Made by a program: the position numbers and the translations under genes. This document shows, piece after piece, positions 54,985-58,153 of a DNA stretch of 58,153 nt (within the stretch, counting starts at the first letter, position 1; each line of letters starts with the position of its first letter). Location: NCBI GenBank assembly GCA_029062005.1, contig JAIDQZ010000135.1, positions 51,462-109,614 on the forward strand. Reading direction: 5' to 3'. Source of the stretch: Muribaculaceae bacterium (GTDB lineage Bacteria > Bacteroidota > Bacteroidia > Bacteroidales > Muribaculaceae). The notes under the pieces are model-generated. The model made no database searches, had not been told where the DNA came from, and saw nothing but the letters and a program-made list of their open reading frames with translations.

Positions 54985-56502
54985 ATGTTTGGAAATATCT
55001 TAATTTGGTTTGTTATCATCCCCATCCTTATGATGGCGGGACTCGGCGTCTGCCGCAACAGCAGTATGAATGCCATCCGTGCGGTGATGACAGTCGGAAG
55101 CGCCGCACTGATGGTGCTTGGAATCTGGCTGACCGTCGATTTCCTCAGCCTCCGGGCTGCCGGCAATGATGCAGAAATGCTCTTTATGGGAAGCTGGCTT
55201 TGGTATGCTCCCCTCAATATTCATCTCGCAGTAGGTGTCGATGGCATCTCAGTGCTGATGCTCCTCCTGAGCTGCGTGATCGTATTTGCAGGTACATTCG
55301 CCTCTTGGAAGATATCACCACTTCCCAAGAATTTCTTCCTCTGGTTCTGCCTTCTCAGCACCGGAGTGTTCGGATTCTTCATCTCAATCGATATGTTCAC
55401 GATGTTCATGTTCTATGAGGTGGCTCTTATCCCGATGTATCTACTTATCGGAGTATGGGGCACAGGAAGAAAAGAGTACAGTGCAATGAAGCTTACACTC
55501 ATGCTTATGGGTGGATCTGCGTTCCTTATGCTCGGTCTGCTTGGTATTTTCTGGCACTCAGCTCCAGAACTTTCCAACTGCACGTGGAATATCCTTGAGA
55601 TCTCACACAATTCCGAGATCGATCCGAGCTGGCAGCGCATGCTCTTCTGCTTTACATTCGTCGGATTCGGCGTTCTTGGAGCAATGTTCCCGTTCCATAC
55701 ATGGAGTCCTGACGGTCATGCATGTGCGCCAACAGCAGTGTCTATGCTTCACGCTGGCGTGCTTATGAAACTCGGTGGATACGGATGTTTCCGAATCGCC
55801 ATCTTCCTTCTTCCGCAGGCCGCCAATGAACTTGCATGGATCTTTATCGTACTTACAGGCATATCTATTGTCTATGGTGCGTTCTCAGCTTGCGTTCAGA
55901 CTGACCTCAAGTATATCAACGCCTACTCTTCAGTGTCACATTGCGGCATGGTGCTCTTTGCCATCCTTATGCTCAACACCACGGCTATGACAGGCGCAAT
56001 CCTTCAGATGCTTTCACACGGTCTGATGACGGCACTCTTCTTTGCCTTGATCGGTATGATTTACGGACGCACACACACACGCGATATTCGCCAGATGGGC
56101 GGACTCATGAAAATAATGCCTTATCTCGGCGTTTGCTATATGATCGCAGGTTTTGCATCGCTCGGTCTTCCTGGTCTGTCCGGTTTCGTAGCTGAGATGA
56201 CAATATTCTTCGGCTCTTTCCAGGATGCCGATACATTCCATAGAGTGTTCGTGATCGCAGCAACATGTTCAATCGTAATAACTGCAGTCTACATCCTCAG
56301 GGTTGTCGGTAAACTGCTTCTCGGTCCAGTTCAGGATGAACATCACCTTGCACTCACTGACGCAACATGGTTTGAGCGTCTGAGCACTGTGACCCTCATC
56401 CTCTGTATTGCCGGAATCGGTTGCTTCCCCAATTGGATCAACGAGACAATCCAGCATTCATTCTCTCCAATAATTGCAGCAATACAGGCTGCAGCTCTCT
56501 AA
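54985..56502 (+). CDS. nuoM: NADH-quinone oxidoreductase subunit M
   Basis: The 505-residue antiporter-like proton pump has FYEVALIPMYLLIGVWG, PFHTWSPDGHACAPTAVSMLHAGVLMKLGGYG and YSSVSHCGMVLFA, the usual NuoM blocks. It is 31 bp after nuoL and 39 bp before nuoN. Confidence 0.96.
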   Translation: MFGNILIWFVIIPILMMAGLGVCRNSSMNAIRAVMTVGSAALMVLGIWLTVDFLSLRAAGNDAEMLFMGSWLWYAPLNIHLAVGVDGISVLMLLLSCVIVFAGTFASWKISPLPKNFFLWFCLLSTGVFGFFISIDMFTMFMFYEVALIPMYLLIGVWGTGRKEYSAMKLTLMLMGGSAFLMLGLLGIFWHSAPELSNCTWNILEISHNSEIDPSWQRMLFCFTFVGFGVLGAMFPFHTWSPDGHACAPTAVSMLHAGVLMKLGGYGCFRIAIFLLPQAANELAWIFIVLTGISIVYGAFSACVQTDLKYINAYSSVSHCGMVLFAILMLNTTAMTGAILQMLSHGLMTALFFALIGMIYGRTHTRDIRQMGGLMKIMPYLGVCYMIAGFASLGLPGLSGFVAEMTIFFGSFQDADTFHRVFVIAATCSIVITAVYILRVVGKLLLGPVQDEHHLALTDATWFERLSTVTLILCIAGIGCFPNWINETIQHSFSPIIAAIQAAAL

Positions 56503-56541
56503 TCAAATCTTTACCTTTCAAACTAACAACTCAGAAAAACA

Positions 56542-58020
56542 ATGGACTATTCACAATTTGGGACAATGCTTCCCGAACTGATTGTATTGGGAATCTTCCT
56601 CATAGTGTTCTTCATGGACACGTTCGGAGGAGAGGGGGTAAAGAAGATCCTGACCCCGTTCACAGCGGTTCTTTTCCTTCTCGGCACGGTAGCCATTTGG
56701 CTTGTGCCAAGCTGCACCGAGGGCATCTTCGGAGGCATGTATGTCAACGACACTGCATGCAAGGCAATGAAATGTATACTCAATATCGGTGTATTCATCG
56801 TCCTTCTCCAGTCTTTCAAATGGGCAGACAGCGACGAAATGAAGATCAGAAAAGGAGAATTCTACGAACTGTTGCTCGTGACTCTTTTCGGTATGTATCT
56901 AATGATATCAGCCCGTCACTTCCTTCTCTTTATTATCGGTCTTGAATCAGCTTCACTTCCGATTGCAGCGATGATAGCATTTGACAAATACCGCTATGAA
57001 AGCCATGAGGCAGGCATCAAGTACATACTCACAGCTGTATTCAGCTCCGCCATTCTCATGATGGGTCTGAGCTTTGTGTATGCTTTCTCATTAGGAAGCC
57101 TATATTTCAGTGATCTTGCATTCGCAATAACACAAGGAGAAATGAGCGGACTTCTCATCTTTGCTCTCGCTTTCGTGATGGCCGGCATAGGTTTTAAACT
57201 GTCGCTTGTGCCTTTCCATCTCTGGACAGCAGACGTATACCAGGGAGCCCCAACCCCTGTGACATCTTATCTGTCTGTGATTTCAAAAGGCTCAGCAGCA
57301 TTCGCTTTCTTCATCATCTTCACCCAGTGCTTTGGACAAGTATATAGCGGAGCATGGGAATGGATGCTTTATGCATTGATAATCCTCACTATTACAGTAG
57401 GTAATCTCTTTGCTCTGCGTCAGAAGAACATGAAGCGATTCATGGCATTCTCATCCGTGTCACAAGCAGGCTACATCATGCTTGGCGTTATAGCGGCTAA
57501 TGCGCTGGGTCTTGCGTCCCTGATGTTCTACATCATCGTGTATGTTGTCAGCAACCTTGGCGCATTTGCAGTGATTCAGACAATCGAGGACAATACAGGT
57601 AAGCTCAATATGGACGACTACAACGGTCTCCACAAGACTAATCCCTGGCTTAGCGTAGCAATGACTCTCGCCATGTTCTCACTTGCCGGTATTCCTCCAT
57701 TCGCAGGATTCTTCAGCAAGATCCTTATCTTCACAAGTGTATGCTCCACAAATTCAATGGCACTCTACATGCTTGTGCTGATTGCTCTCATAAACACAGT
57801 AATCTCCCTCTACTATTATCTCTGTGTAGTGAAGGCAATGTGGATTTCAAATGACGAACCTGTCATCGGCACATTCAACAGCACATGCGTAGCAAAACTT
57901 GGTTTAGGTCTCTGCATCATCGGCATCGTATTCTTCGGACTTGTAAGTCCGATCTATGAATGGCTTGTGAACTCAGTTGAACTATCGATGTGGGAACCTC
58001 TCGCCCTCCTCGGTCTATAA
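56542..58020 (+). CDS. nuoN: NADH-quinone oxidoreductase subunit N
   Basis: The 492-residue antiporter-like proton pump. Typical blocks are LESASLPIAAMIAF, KLSLVPFHLWTADVYQGAPTPVTSYLSVISK, FSSVSQAGYIMLG and LAMFSLAGIPPFAGFFSK. Last gene of the nuo/atp run, followed by a terminator. Confidence 0.96.
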   Translation: MDYSQFGTMLPELIVLGIFLIVFFMDTFGGEGVKKILTPFTAVLFLLGTVAIWLVPSCTEGIFGGMYVNDTACKAMKCILNIGVFIVLLQSFKWADSDEMKIRKGEFYELLLVTLFGMYLMISARHFLLFIIGLESASLPIAAMIAFDKYRYESHEAGIKYILTAVFSSAILMMGLSFVYAFSLGSLYFSDLAFAITQGEMSGLLIFALAFVMAGIGFKLSLVPFHLWTADVYQGAPTPVTSYLSVISKGSAAFAFFIIFTQCFGQVYSGAWEWMLYALIILTITVGNLFALRQKNMKRFMAFSSVSQAGYIMLGVIAANALGLASLMFYIIVYVVSNLGAFAVIQTIEDNTGKLNMDDYNGLHKTNPWLSVAMTLAMFSLAGIPPFAGFFSKILIFTSVCSTNSMALYMLVLIALINTVISLYYYLCVVKAMWISNDEPVIGTFNSTCVAKLGLGLCIIGIVFFGLVSPIYEWLVNSVELSMWEPLALLGL

Positions 58021-58077
58021 TTCTGATGAACATCTAATCTATCAGATAGAAATAACACGCTATACTATCAAAGGAAA

Positions 58078-58110
58078 GAGGGTGTGTCAAAATGGCGCAC
58101 CCTCATTTTA
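58078..58110 (+). terminator. Intrinsic terminator after nuoN
   Basis: GAGGGTGTG (58078-58086) pairs with CGCACCCTC (58096-58104), one G-T pair, 9-nt loop, followed by ATTTTA. Nothing else is seen in the remaining bases to the window end. Confidence 0.75.
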
Positions 58111-58153
58111 GCTATAAGCTTCAAAATATAAAACAAAGCCTCGACTTTCCCAA

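Noticed and set aside
58078..58153. The GAGGGTGTGTCAAAAT inverted repeat as an insertion-sequence end
   Set aside because: It is a short hairpin with a following T-rich stretch right after nuoN and no transposase is in view. A terminator explains it, though bases past 58153 were not available to exclude an element.

Overview
The window looks like chromosomal DNA of a gut-type Bacteroidales bacterium, probably close to Muribaculaceae. The grounds are promoters of the Bacteroidota type (TTTG, 19-22 bp, TAnnTTTG) with little sign of Shine-Dalgarno sites, secreted proteins ending in type IX-like sorting tails, a fused NuoCD, a complex I locus without nuoEFG, a very short AtpC, an AtpB with a long N-terminal extension, and a GDE/GT4/GH57 glycogen cluster. 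The family-level placement is inference; no rRNA gene is present to test it.

Region by region. 1-6918 (minus): a two-gene unit for large exported proteins, a subtilisin-family peptidase with a dockerin-like module and, 7 bp downstream, a protein with cohesin-like, HYDIN-like and Big2 modules that runs off the window. 7.0-10.0 kb: a regulatory region with a 29-bp palindromic repeat array, then apbE and rmuC. 10.0-13.2 kb: a family 9 polysaccharide (pectate) lyase behind its own 29-bp palindromic repeat pair. 13.3-18.7 kb (minus): a patatin/outer-membrane-barrel protein, a DUF349 protein, a cyclophilin and a small conserved protein. 18.9-21.6 kb: a cytidylate-kinase-like protein, the RNase P RNA gene rnpB and a YihY/BrkB membrane protein. 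21.6-26.4 kb: a glycogen/alpha-glucan operon. 26.4-28.8 kb: an RHS-core relic, then grpE-dnaJ. 28.9-31.4 kb (minus): an M6 metalloprotease and a beta-barrel protein. 31.6-40.5 kb: PAP2 phosphatase, an ECF sigma factor, a putative membrane anti-sigma protein, a Spy/CpxP-like protein and a 1929-residue alpha-2-macroglobulin, which together resemble an envelope-stress module.

40.6-58.1 kb holds the most striking feature: one co-directional 17-kb run nuoA-B-CD-H, atpD-C-B-E-F-H-A-G, nuoI-J-K-L-M-N. A complete eight-subunit F1Fo ATP synthase gene set sits between nuoH and nuoI. I see one good promoter before nuoA, one intrinsic terminator after nuoN, and no clear promoter or terminator at the two internal nuo/atp junctions. 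Proton-pumping complex I and the proton-consuming ATP synthase therefore appear to be made from one transcription unit.

No CRISPR array, tRNA, rRNA, intact insertion sequence, prophage or polysaccharide-utilisation susC/susD pair was seen. The main unexplained items are the nested nuo/atp arrangement, the possible cohesin-dockerin pair, the two 29-bp palindrome arrays in front of promoters, and several genes whose -7 box lies so close to the start codon that their mRNA would be nearly leaderless.
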